Notes under the pieces: model-generated
Told to the model about the DNA's origin: nothing
Databases searched by the model: none
The model's input: only the letters and a program-made list of their open reading frames with translations
Program-made: the position numbers and the translations under genes
Shown: piece by piece, positions 41,977-53,010 of the stretch
Position numbering within the stretch: position 1 is the first letter of the stretch
Layout: the number at the start of each line of letters is the position of its first letter
NCBI GenBank assembly: GCA_963971425.1
Contig: OZ020525.1
Location: forward strand, 2,604,001-2,668,000
Reading direction: 5' to 3'
DNA length: 64,000 nt
Source of the DNA: Bryoerythrophyllum caledonicum
Taxonomy: Eukaryota; Streptophyta; Bryopsida; Pottiales; Pottiaceae

Positions 41977-43783
41977 CCCCTAAGGTACCATGACAGTTTT
42001 ACACCAAAAACACTTCAAACTAAATGGACTCTAGTGCAACAAATAAAAGAGGGAAACAAAAACTTTGATTTTAATTCTAACCGTAGGATATCAATAAAGG
42101 CTTATCAAGTAATACATGTAAAAAATTTCATAAACTTTGACCGCACGGATTAAAAGATTATAGTGTTTGAAGTCAAGAAAATGTTCATTTTCTTCCCTGC
42201 GTTAGTGGATCAGCAGACTTTGACTTCAATTGGTGTCAAAAAATTTCACTACAAAAGGTCTAAATCTATTACCATCTTGTTAACCCCTAAAGGACCAAAC
42301 GTCCCCCCGGGGTCATTTTGGATTTTGGGCATGTACCTACAATTTGAAAAAAAATCCTTTTTAATTGAATTTTTTTTTCAAGATAGGATCTTATAAGAGC
42401 TTCGTGGAGATTTTTTTTAATCTTTTTTTGGATTTGTGGTTTGAAAGTTAGTACCACTTAAAGCCAAAAGTGGGACTTCGGGCACCTCCAAAAATTTTGA
42501 CAAAAGTTTCTATTGACATTGAGATTTTTCACACATATAAAGAATATTTCCTTATTTAGAAAATTTCAAAAAAAATTCTTGTCTTTAGTGTAAAAAGGCA
42601 TTTTATTCCAAGTCAAACATTTTCACACATTGTTGGGCAACGGGGAAAAAAACTTCATCTTTTCTACATAAAACCTAGAGATCTTCATATTTTTCACCTT
42701 TTTTTTTTTCAACAACAATATATGGTGAAAACCTTCTTATTGACCGTTTGGATTATCATTTGAACACATACGTAGTTCACAAAAAAATAAAACGTGAAAT
42801 GGCAATTTTTGAACCTCCACTCCTTGCACACTTGATTTGAATATGCTACACCCCTTTTTTACCTCTAAAAATTGGTGTGTTGGGAAATAGCATCATGCTG
42901 AAGACAATGGTAAAAGATTTAGACCCTGTACAATGCAAAAATTTGATACAAAATGAAGTCAAAGTCAGCTGATCTACTCAACGCAGGGATGGAAATGAAC
43001 CATTGTTTGACTTTAAACACTAAAATCTATCAATCCATGCGGTGGATTGCAACCAAAATTTGATGGCATGTTTATATGGAAGTCTATTTTAAGATCTTAC
43101 GGTTGAAAATCCAAAATTCACTTTAAAATGTGATTTTCATGTCTCTTTTTGACAGTGGCAGTTTTGGACTGGTTTTAGAGCGAATTAGGTCGTGGTCCTT
43201 TAGGGGTTAATCATGATGTTAGCTCCTTACACACCAATTTTTAGAGGTAGAGACCTGGTGTAGCATATTTAAAACAAGTGTGCAAGGAGTGGAGGCTCAA
43301 AATTTGTTAATTCACACTTTATATATTTTTTATATTAAGTTAAATTTTTTGAAAAATATGAAGATCTCCAGGTTTTATGTGGAAGAAAAGAAGTTTTTTA
43401 GTACCTTGCCCGACAATGAGTGACAATGTGTGAAAATGTTTGACTTGGGTTGGTATGCTATTTTTCACTAAAGACAAGAACTTTTTTTTGACAACATGAA
43501 GGGAAATAATATTACTTGCGAGTACTAAAAATCTCACTTTCAATAGAGTGTCCTATCAAAAGTTTTTGGAGGTGCCCGAGGTGCCCGCCCTCCCCATTTA
43601 AAATTCAAAACCCTATAACTTTTTCATCAAATGTCCAATTTAGGAAAAAAATTGTTTTCCCACTAAGGTCTTGGTAATGTCTTTCTATAGTAAAAATTTC
43701 AAAGAAGAATGTTGGAAATTGACACCATAGGAACCTGAGCAAACTTTCAAAAAGTCCTTTTTGGACACTTGGTACCTTAGGGG
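41977..43783. mobile_element. TTAA MITE (piggyBac-like), second subfamily, carrying a nested copy
   Basis: Ends CCCCTAAGGTACCATGACAG and, inverted, CCCCTAAGGTACCAAGTGTC; flanked by TTAA at 41973-41976 and 43784-43787. Without the inserted element (42284-43206 plus one TTAA) it is about 880 bp. The interior landmarks are shared with 3677-4505, 5183-6125 and 55619-55868. No open frame of note. Confidence 0.9.
42284..43206 (+). mobile_element. TTAA MITE (piggyBac-like), first subfamily, 923 bp, nested
   Basis: Ends CCCCTAAAGGACCA on both strands, TTAA at 42280-42283 and 43207-43210. The host element reads ACCATCTTG-TTAA-TCATGATGTTA across the site; the corresponding uninterrupted sequence at 36210-36235 reads ACCATTGTCTTAAGCATGATGTTA, an independent empty-site check of the TTAA target. 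Confidence 0.92.
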
Positions 43784-43979
43784 TTAAATCAATTTATCTA
43801 AGTTTTCAGCAAACAGATTAAAAAGCTCAGAGTATTTTGTTCTTAGCCTCTTCTAATTGCAAATGCAAACAATTTCATGTGTACACTTTTTGGTTGAAGT
43901 AAACTACAACATTTCACTCTTTCTTACTCGCTATTTTTTTTGGTTGTTTTGGTTCAAATAGTTTGAAATGCACATAAAT

Positions 43980-45190
43980 AGTTTTTGTTCAAGAGTGGTT
44001 GTGAGCCAAATAAAACCCCCCTAGCGAGTGGCTTATCTTGAACACAAGACCCTAAACCAGGGATACAACCCCTTACACAACCCCCATTGAGATCCGCCAT
44101 ACATACCACACACGAAGCATAGTGACTAATATTGTGGTTGATTGGAATTTAATGAACAATCGGTGTTGTTATGGCTGAATTCAGCCATATCTTATGTCCA
44201 AATTTCAAACATGCATAAGTTTTGCCTTAATGCTACGTTTTCAATGTTTTTTGGCTTAGATGGGTTCAGCTCGGCCTTATGAACTTGGCTAGACCCTCCA
44301 GGATCAGGTTTAGACCAAGATACGACCCTGACAGCAGTGGACAACAGACAGACCCTTTTCTTGATCCCAGAACTTATGTCCTCCTTATCTCCTTGGTTAC
44401 GACGTGTTTTTTTATGTTTTCTTCTACCACCCTTACTAATTTTTGGTGCTTAACGCAATGGCAACGTTCAATTACTCCTCCTAATAAAACATGTACTCAC
44501 AGCCATGCGACCAACAGTGCAACACTCAACCCATACATTTACTCAAGCCATGCACCATACATCACATGCACATATCATACACATTCACGTTCAAACGTCT
44601 TACTCATGCAACCTGCCATACACATCCTTCCAGCTGCGTTTAATCCCTTGGGTTTATTTAAAATCGATGTTTTAGGTTTATATAACCCTAATTCTATCGT
44701 AATTTGAGCAGCGCTTCCTAGCGATCATTGTAGACAGTAAAATTAGGGTTCCTTCCTACTACATGCACAAAAGGGTAGTGAACAAGTTAAAGAGAGGAAG
44801 GAAGCTCCCTGATCCTGCTTAATTCACCCTCTGCCCTCTGATGGTGACTTCGTGATCGTGCTCGTCTTCGCCCTGGTTCTCTTCGTGATCGTGCTCGTCC
44901 TCTCTCCTTAGTGCTCTTCACTCCATAGCATGTATCTTCGTCGTCAAGTCCAAATCACACGTTCTTAAGCTTATTGAAAAGCCGACGCTCTGATCTAACT
45001 ACTCCTAAAATCTTAGCTTGGTTGGACCAAAACTCAGCGACTGACAAGGAAAAGCCCGAGGTCGAGTGAGATCCGCCGCCGATTCTCCAGCTGGTCGTCC
45101 TCACTCCGCAGCCTGTATCTTTGTTGTCACAACCCCGATTCACACGCTCTTGAGCTTGTTGGAAGGCCGACGCTCTGATCTAACTACTTC
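43980..45190 (+). repeat. Dispersed repeat of unknown class (related to 14613-16180)
   Basis: Plus-strand counterpart of 15360-16180 with a short, unexpanded version of the GATCGTGCTCGTC minisatellite at 44850-44905. A 184-bp near-direct repeat (TGTATCTT..GCCGACGCTCTGATCTAACTAC at about 44931 and 45114) lies at the end. A 142-aa frame (44279-44707) has no recognised domain. Possibly an LTR-type fossil; class not proven. Confidence 0.5.
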
Positions 45191-45900
45191 TAAAATCTCC
45201 TTCTTCTTTCTAATTTTTTTTTAAAAAAAATTTTACTCAACAAGGCCTTCTAGTTGCGTTAAAAACACATGGGTTTTTAAAGTGCCTTTTCTCTCTTCTT
45301 TAGTAAGGGTCCCTTTTTATTTTTAAGTTTTTAATTGTTGGTTTAACAAAATTGAATTTCCAATTGGGGATGATAACCCTTTCTAAATTAGAAAGTAACA
45401 AGTAAAAGGCCTTTTTGAGCCATTTAACCACAATAGGTGGTTTGGTTTAAACATCTTACCCTAACTACCATCTTCTAATTCTAATTAGTTAATGTTAATG
45501 CCTAAATGACCTCGTGAGCCGTTTTTGCGGCTCATAGTGGTCAATCTTTGTATTTGTAATTAGGCATCATTTATTGTTGTAATTGATTTTGATGAGTGAT
45601 TTAAGATTTAGTTTGCTTTCCAATATTTAAATACTCTAAGGTAAAAGTGACTTTAGTATTTTTTAACTTTTATTTTCTTCTGTAGATTGTTAATATAAAT
45701 TGTTTAGGGAGAACTTTGAAGTGTTGCGTTCTTAGGTTCATTCATATTACTAGCCAATTACATGTTTAGCACCTTCATTGCTAGACTGCTAGTGAGACCA
45801 AAGTTATATTGATATAAAGGTTCAAAATTCTAATTTGTCCTTCATTAGCGCCCCATTCTCAAACTAGGTGTGCGACTATTGCTTCTAGTAGCGTTGTAAA
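45191..45900. other. Intergenic, nothing recognised
   Basis: AT-rich; 45500-45535 has CTCGTGAGCCGTTTTTGCGGCTCATAG, a short hairpin. No gene. Confidence 0.35.
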
Positions 45901-45906
45901 AATGGT

Positions 45907-46575
45907 TCGCGGCTCAAACGCAACACTAAATGGCACAAGATTAATAGGGACAAAACAAAGTTCAACGGGTTCTACAGCCAAGTGTAGCTCATGGACAAAT
46001 CAGTAACGAATGAACAGTTTGCAATGACAAGGCAAAGAATCCCTATTTCAAATTCTACGTTGGAGGTGGAAAAAAGCCCAAACCTTTTGGCTACCTGGAA
46101 TACTCAAGGTATCTCAGACAAAAAGAAATGGAAGATTTTGACTGTCAACATGAAGAAAAAATCCCTTACCACATGGTCGCTACCACAAGAGAAGGAGACG
46201 ACTCCGAAACATGCTATTGGGGATCCCCGAGAACGCCTAATTTGAAATAAGAAAGCAAAGGCCCTTTCAAAGGTGGACGTAAAGATCAAGAATATTGACA
46301 ACAAATTCAAGAAAGCCACCACAAAGACGGTCGAATCGCATGAAAGGAGGACAAAGGCGATGGAGAGGGCTTTGAATTTACAGGAGATGATCGCAAATAT
46401 GCAGCTCTTCTCCATGGATTTGTCAAATATGCCAATTGAAAGCGCAAAATATTTGACATTATCCCGTGAGCAAGCTATGGAAGGATTAACAACATCCAGC
46501 ACTGTAGCTTCAACTCTACGGCCTCCCTCCTCTGACCATGGAACCTCCAATTCTTTCCGTCGGTTCGAAACCTGA
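45907..46575 (+). pseudogene. Myb/NAM-associated transposon ORF remnant
   Basis: One plus-strand frame reads RLKRNTKWHKINRDKTKFNG, FYSQV, then after an in-frame stop continues to a second stop near 46243 and on to 46575. The order W-H-K-I-N-R-D..K-F-x-G-F/Y, PKxAIGxPRERL, NKKAKA, and a closing helical segment LQEMIANMQLFSMDLSNMPI matches plant proteins with a Myb/SANT-like domain plus a NAM-associated C-terminal domain, commonly the accessory ORF of PIF/Harbinger-type elements. The N-terminus is missing and two stops interrupt it, so it is a relic. No flanking TTA/TAA terminal repeats could be paired. Confidence 0.6.
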
Positions 46576-46849
46576 GGTTTAATTTACATAAGCTCTCACC
46601 ATTTACATTTATGTATATATTCTAGACACTTGAAATGCCCTCAAAATACATATGCCATATTCTTTCACTCCTACATTATTGTATAGAGTCCAGGAAGCAA
46701 AGAATATGATGGCTCCCCCAATTTCACACTAGCGGCCCCTCCACATCCAAATGTAGAGGACACTCGACCTAGCAAGAGGTTTGAGGATGTCACAAACATC
46801 TTTGGTCACAAACAAATTGTTGGGTGACATTCAAATTGGTGTTTGGGCA

Positions 46850-48335
46850 ATTCCAAGGATGGTGCCCACACTGCTACCAACTTTGACACCCTCCATAGGG
46901 TTGAAAATTGTTATTTTTTCCTAAAATTCTAGAAACAACATCATCTCTATGTTGAAAACATGCATACCAAATTTCAAGTTTAGGGGACTTGTGAAACAAA
47001 AGATTTTAAAGATTAACCACCATGGAGTAGTTGTGAGAAAGGTTTCACAGCTGCCAAGTTTGACACCCTTCCAAGGATTGAGGAAATTTTTTTGCCCATG
47101 GAATTTTTGGAGTGAAAACACCTTTATGTTGATTACATGTGTGGAAATTTTTAAGTCCAAAAAATGCACGAAACAAATCACATCCCAAATCTACCAACAT
47201 GTGTAGTTGTGAGAAACAAAGGAAAAAACCATTTTGTTACTTCCAACTTTGACACCCTCCCTAGGGCTGAGAGTTTGTTACTTAACATGAAATCTTTGAG
47301 ACACGGTTAACTTTATGTTGATAACATGTGGGAAAATTTTCAAGGCCAGAAAATTTATTCAACAGAAGATATTCAAAATCTACTATCATGGAGTTAGCTG
47401 TGAATAAAGTTTCACAGGTGCCGACTTTGACACCCTCCCAAGAATTCAAAAACAATTATTTGTCCATGAAATTTTGGGTATAAAGTCACCTCTACGTCAA
47501 ATACAAGTGTGGAAAATTTCAAATCCAAGGGATCTACATAAAAAAACATATACCAAGTCTACCAACATGTGTTGTTGTGAGAAACAAAGGGGAAAGCTTG
47601 CTACTACTTCCAACTTCAACACCCTTCCTAGGATTGAGTTTTTGTTGATACATAATGAAATTTTGGCCACAAGATCACCTCTATGTTGGTAACATGTGAG
47701 ATAGATTTCAAAGCCAAAAGAAGTGTATACAAAAAAAATTATTCCATATCTACCAACGTGCATGTCCTCCTTTAGCGTCAAGCATTGCTTGTAACCTTGA
47801 GGGCATAGAATGACATAGTTGAAGGAACGTTGTATCACTGACCAAATTCCACTCTCTTTCAAGAACTACGTTCAACACTTCTAAGTTTCTAGGGCATTCC
47901 TTGCCATGTTGCACAACATCTTTTTTGCATCCTTGATTGGATTGGATTGAGATCGGGAGAGTTTGTAGGCCAATTGAACTTTTTGAGTTGGTGGATTTGT
48001 CTCCATTCTTCACATGTTTTGCTACAATGGACAAGGGCGCCATCTTCCATAAGCACTCCTTTAAGAACTATATCCAAGAAATAAATCAATCCGCCATCGT
48101 AGACCACTTCCACAAAATCCTTAGCAGAACGTCGACTTTTTGGCCTAAAGACAAGTCGTGACTTCTATCCTCTAGCAAATGCACCCCAAATCATCAAAGA
48201 TGTCCGTCCACTTTTTAAAGTAGGAACTATACAACTTGATGAATAGTGCTCATATGCACTTCTCCAAACATGAATTTGCCAAGAACTTTTTTCAATCTCA
48301 AAAGTACATTCATCTGTCAAAACAGTACGCTCCGA
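46850..48335 (-). mobile_element. Tc1-like transposon, second copy, truncated
   Basis: Same family as 32189-34861, on the minus strand. 46850-47757 is one terminal repeat arm built of about five tandem units: the xxTCTACCAACATGTG marker falls near 47012, 47188, 47380, 47557 and 47749, about 176-192 bp apart. The transposase C-terminal part follows at 47743-48330. The outer CAGTAGGG end and the N-terminal half with the other arm are missing. Confidence 0.8.
47743..48335 (-). pseudogene. Tc1-like transposase, C-terminal two thirds
   Basis: From 48335 downward: TVLTDECTFEIEKSS (first Asp), HVWRSAYEHYSSSCIVPT, LMIWGAFARG, VLMEDGALVHCSKTCEEW (second Asp) and KFNWPTNSPDLNPIQ, where the third acidic residue, 34 positions on, is Gln instead of Glu. 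The reading shifts frame around 47900 and ends MPSRLQAMLDAKGGHARW with the stop at the inner edge of the terminal repeat, the same arrangement as the first copy. N-terminal helix-turn-helix absent. Inactive. Confidence 0.85.
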
Positions 48336-48339
48336 CTCT

Positions 48340-48571
48340 TATGGACTCCATCCACGGTACTTGTAATCAAGCGTGGTTGGAGGAGAGATTCTATTCCATA
48401 CATAACATATAAAAAGTGAAAGTTTCTACCAAATGATGGAACCTCAGAATACCTAGGTGATACGCGCCGTAGAAAGCGACAACACGTGGCATTTATTTTT
48501 ATTATTTTTACTTTTACTTTCACAATTTTTGTTAACTTACGTGAATTTTCATTATTTGTTGGGGACTGGTG
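48340..48571 (+). mobile_element. Degenerate small Helitron-like fragment
   Basis: Contains CCTAGGTGATACGCGCCG, GCGACAACACGTGGCATTTA and GTTGGGGACTGGTGC, the interior and hairpin of the family at 55105-55395, with decayed ends. Confidence 0.5.
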
Positions 48572-49370
48572 CATCTTTAGATACATTTAAATAGACAAAA
48601 GATGAAAATTCATTAGAAATCACGCATGAATGTATACATCATGTGTTGTATATGAATGCAAAGCTATCAACAGAGTGCACATCTAAACCTCCTCCATAAG
48701 AAATGCAAATACAATAAGATTCCATTGATTAGTGAAGCACCAGACCCTCCAAAAGATACAATTTTCACTACCAATATACATTGACTTCAAACACTAGAAT
48801 TTATTCCATCAACTGTTGAATGTTGTGCAAGTCTGCCCCCAACTTGAAAATCGAGGATCAAGTTCAATTTTATAATGCTATAAACTAATATTAGATGGAC
48901 TATTTCCATCATCAGCAATTGTACGGAAAAAACATTAATACAAATCTTCAGATTGCAAGAAAAGTCATTGGTCACAAATGGGAAAAGTGCACATTCTTCT
49001 TTTGGTTTGTTCGAATGACCAACGGCAATAAATCCTGAACCCTAAACCTTAAACCTAAACCTGGTTGCCCAATGGGAAACCAAAGGGTTGAGATGCATCA
49101 ATCAGGTGATCCAGAACCAAGGATAGAGTTTACACTGATTCCCACCAAGGGTTCGCTTATCAACTGACCAGAGCTCACACTCCCAGGTGATATTAATGCA
49201 TCACTGTATTGTGACATTGGTTTTGAGGTAATTCAAGGGCTCCTAACTGGAATACGATGTGTATGTCACAAGTTTTATGTGAGTTGTTGCAAGCAATTTC
49301 ATGTTACCAATTTTCGAACCATTGAGACCATGATGTGCAAGTGCGATTTAGGAAGCTATAGCCTATGAGT
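48572..49370. repeat. Dispersed repeat R, copy 2, uninterrupted
   Basis: Matches the three pieces of copy 1 (31978-37380) without transposon insertions. At 48779-48782 it carries the unoccupied TA target of the Tc1-like element. Function unknown. Confidence 0.75.
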
Positions 49371-50985
49371 GAGTGCAAACGGAAAAAGATATTTACCAAT
49401 TTTGCAATTCATTTAGCTGCACAGATACGATGTTACATCAATCCTTACATTCTAGATTATCACATTGAATTGCATGAGAGGAAAGAGCGACATCTCTTTG
49501 AATCCTTAAGCCTTGAAGGATGGGCTACTGTTTTTGAGTCGTTTTGGCATCATAATCTCGATACCAAACACTCTAGGCCATTTTCATGAAAGACTTAAAT
49601 TATGATAAAGAGGTGGAGGAAGATGGGCATCTATTGAGCCCGGCACCATGAAAATTAGTGCAAGCATGGGCAAGCTATAGTGATTTCCATGAAGTGGAGT
49701 TTGCAATGAAATGTACCCTATGCGTAGATGTTCTTTTGCATGATCTAGAACATTTGTAGATGCTCGTAGGCTAAAAAAGCTCATTGTCTTTAAAAGATTA
49801 ATTGTCACCATACATACAAGATGATAAGGTCCAGATATTGAAATGACCTCCAAATGAAAAATGTTAGCTGAACAATCTTCAATCTAGAGGTATTAATCTT
49901 GCTAAAATTTAATACATTTTGTATATTCTATAGAGTGAAATATGTGCCACTATATATGGTTCCTCACCGACTTACAAAGGGTAAGCCATGGAATTTGAGA
50001 GATTATGACTAGCAACAATCCCAATTTCCATTCTATTGTGTGCTCTAATTTTTCCAACAAATATAAGTAGAAATTATTTACTTTAGTTCTTAGAGATGAG
50101 AAAATGTCATCCATATGTTGCAGAAATCAATGACTTTGTTGTGAAAATTTGAAATTATTATTACTTTACTAAAGAACAAGTGAAGAAAAATCATATCAAA
50201 TTTAAAAATTCTGAAAAATTCACCAAAGGTGTACATTATAGTGCAAAAAATTGTGGTGTAAATGAAACTTTTGTGTTTAACTTAAATTAGAAAATTAATT
50301 AACCATGGCTACAAGCCCAAAGTCCAATTTGCAATAGTTTATTCAATTTTATGAAATTTGTCGAAATTGCACATTAGATTTAAAATGCACATGGATTAAC
50401 TTATCGATGGTGAGCTAGCTTTAAAAAGCTTCATTAGTTGGCTATTCTCAATTCGTCATTGATTTCAATTTAGATTTTGAACAGAATCTAGAAGTTTCTA
50501 CATTAAGACTTGTGTCACAAACATTTATTTTTTTAAGAAATAATAAGATAACCTCAATGAGACAAATTCCATCATCTAAAGCTTACACAGTCAATGAACT
50601 CTCCAAAAACGCATTAAATGACAAAAGGATCATTTACATCAAGTATCATCCTCAAAATCAAAATGTCATTCAAGAAGTCATATTCTACTAAAAATGTACA
50701 CCATGCAGAACCAAATTATTCACTGAAATATTCAGATCAAATGTACCAAAATGATGATGCATGTTTAATGTAGCGACAGAAGAATAATCCATGAACCACA
50801 CCAAACCATCACCATCACAGCAGCAATACATACACAGAAATGAAGGGAAAAAAGAGGAAGCTTAACATGCACTTGAATTATAATCCTTGAACCAATTTGT
50901 ACAAACTAGCAAATCAGACATAAGGAGGTGCATCACATCCATGGAAAAATCTCCCTGATTTATACACATCCAAAACTATAATACT
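49371..50985. other. Intergenic, nothing recognised
   Basis: 1.6 kb AT-rich. A 74-aa frame at 49365-49589 and an 89-aa frame at 49584-49853 have no recognised similarity. The last part should hold the 3' UTR of the VOC gene. Confidence 0.4.
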
Positions 50986-50996
50986 TCTTGCAGCAT

Positions 50997-51899
50997 TTAT
51001 TTGCCAACGAAAGAGCCCAAGCGGACAATGTTGCCATTCAAATCCTTCACATAGCTCACCTTTTGCTCCCACACCTTGTCCTCGGGATCCGCTACAGGAC
51101 TGGCTCCTGCTGAAATAGCATGCTGCATCAAAACAAACTTCAGAAGGTTATGACATCATATTGACTACTTTCATCACAAGAAAATAAACCAGCCCATGAC
51201 TATATTCCACGCTTCTGACCAGGATGGCTCATGTAAACTACCAATTCATTCTGCCATCTCTAACATACCTTGCTGCAGCTACAACATAGAGCCTAAGTAG
51301 CATTCAAGATGCTAGAATTTTCCTCTACAAGAGTGCCAATGGTATTAGAAACCTTTCATGGAGAGGAATATTTCTCAAACACGCTAGCATTGAAGGTACT
51401 AATGATGATGCAAAGGAGGTGGTTATGGTACCTGGTATGCAGCATCCACATCAGAGAAGTTGAGGCAGATATCTACCCTGTTGTTTCCTGCGTTGGGTGC
51501 AGCCACACCTCCAATCAGCTGCGTCTCTCGCTGCTTCAGGGGCGTGAACGCCAAGGTCACAGCTCCGGTTTCCATTTCAACCCATCTGCACAGAGAAGAG
51601 ACAAGAAGGTTGTGAACAAAACACAAAAGATGGTATGGTACATAACTCCAAAGAAGACAGACAAATTGCTATTACAATTTTCATATCAAAAGCCATACGT
51701 AAGACGATAATTTAGGGCTCAAGAAACCCTAAACTTGCATCCAGATACGGAAGTTATCCACCGAGATGTGTACTTACGAGTTGGTCTTGTTCTGAGGTCG
51801 AATCTCAAGGTTGAACGCCTTCTGATAAAACTCCGCAGCCTTGTTCACGTCCGGAACATAAGTAATGACGTACGCCAGTTGCGCTCTGTTCCCAGCCAT
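50997..51899 (-). CDS. VOC-domain protein (glyoxalase/bleomycin-resistance fold), 3 coding exons
   Basis: Exons on the minus strand: 51899-51778, 51585-51432, 51122-50997; 133 aa. Donors are C|GTAAGTA at 51777 and CAG|GTACC at 51431; acceptors TGTGCAG and GATGCAG; phases 2 and 0. Sequence blocks: LAYVITYVPDVNKAAEFYQK (first beta-alpha unit), WVEMETGAVTLAFTPL, NRVDICLNFSDVDAAYQ and a C-terminal HAISAGASPVADPEDKVWEQ, YVKDLNGNIVRLGSF. This is a single vicinal-oxygen-chelate module of the length of small plant lactoylglutathione-lyase-like proteins such as Arabidopsis At1g64185. The usual metal-ligand His is Tyr (AYV) and the usual last Glu position is Arg (NIVRLG), so glyoxalase I activity is doubtful. 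No transit peptide; probably cytosolic. Frames, splice sites and lack of stops make this the one convincing host gene here. Confidence 0.88.
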
Positions 51900-51989
51900 T
51901 GTTCCTGAACATTCAACAACAACATCCAATGAGCAACTTATTGACCTCAAACCTCAATCGGACCACCAAGCTTAGTATGTCCATACCTG
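51900..51989 (-). other. 5' UTR intron and leader-exon junction of the VOC gene
   Basis: On the minus strand a leader exon appears to end at ...TTTATCAG|GTATGG (intron begins at 51986). The acceptor TGAATGTTCAG lies just before GAACAATGG, where the CDS starts. The leader exon would extend upstream into about 52000-52340; its 5' end cannot be fixed. Confidence 0.6.
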
Positions 51990-51999
51990 ATAAACTGCT

Positions 52000-53005
52000 G
52001 CAAACTGAATGACAATGATGAGAGATTGTTTTCGGAAGGGGTCACTGGGCAGGTACTATGATATAGCCTAGAGACTGGACACCATCAACGACAGCCGCAA
52101 GGGAAGCTTGTTCCTGCAAAGTGAGCTCCACTTGGCTGTGTCGATGTGGGCCAAGTGGGCCATGAGTTCGGAGCTGAGACTGTATCGACATGCGGCTTTT
52201 TGCATGCTCTGCATCTGGGTAGGACGACGACAGTTCCGGCCCCCGAGGAACCATGTTCTGTCGTGGAATCGGCGAGCTCGTGACGCCTTGCGGCCCCCTT
52301 TTGGCCTGGAATGTGGTTCTGAGTGAGGTTTATACATTCAGTTAGTCATGTAAGGATAGGCACATTTTCTTTCTTAAATCTGAGAAGGTTGTAGAAGTGA
52401 AGGGTATTGAATTGTTGGTTGGTTTTGGGACATTGCTTTTTCCATTTTCACCCCGGAAAGCCCAAGATAAAAACATGCTTTATGATTGAACCTCAGACGT
52501 AAAACATAAACTTTGTATGTGTATGTAAATTTAGGACCCTTGGTGTATGTTGTTAGGGTTTTATTACCTAAGATTAAAGAACAATTGAAGCTCCCAAGGT
52601 TCCTTTTAAGAAATACATTTTCTTTTACCATGGTATTTACATGAACATGAAGCCTCTTGAGTGATCAACATGATTCATTCTTGAACATTAAGTTGAGATT
52701 CAATGTTAGGAAATTGTGAAATGAAAATCATTCATAGAGGTGCTAATTTCCCAATTTTTTGTGTTTCTGAAGAAAATTATGTTGGATTTTTTTACTAGGA
52801 AAATACCCAAAAATAATGTATTGTAGCTAGGGATTTTTTTTTTGGAAGAAATGACCGGTTATGCACAACATATTTTAATTTCATGTGGATGGAGACACTT
52901 GCAGTTAACCCTTATGGTACAAATTCTTTCTTTTCCAAAAGACTCTAAAAACTCATACCTTAAGTTGCCCTGAATATGGATGATGTCGTTGTCGTTGTGT
53001 TAAGT
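52000..53005. other. Upstream region of the VOC gene and intergenic DNA
   Basis: 52040-52330 is more GC-rich than its surroundings and probably holds leader exon and promoter; no TATA box can be assigned confidently. Beyond 52340 nothing is recognised, except that TTAACCCTTATGGTAC at 52906 resembles a lone end of the TTAA MITE family. Confidence 0.4.
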
Positions 53006-53010
53006 ATTAA

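Noticed and set aside
43980-45190. Firm call as an LTR retrotransposon
   Set aside because: Two related copies exist, but no paired long terminal repeats, primer-binding site or polyprotein similarity could be identified, so only an unclassified repeat is reported.
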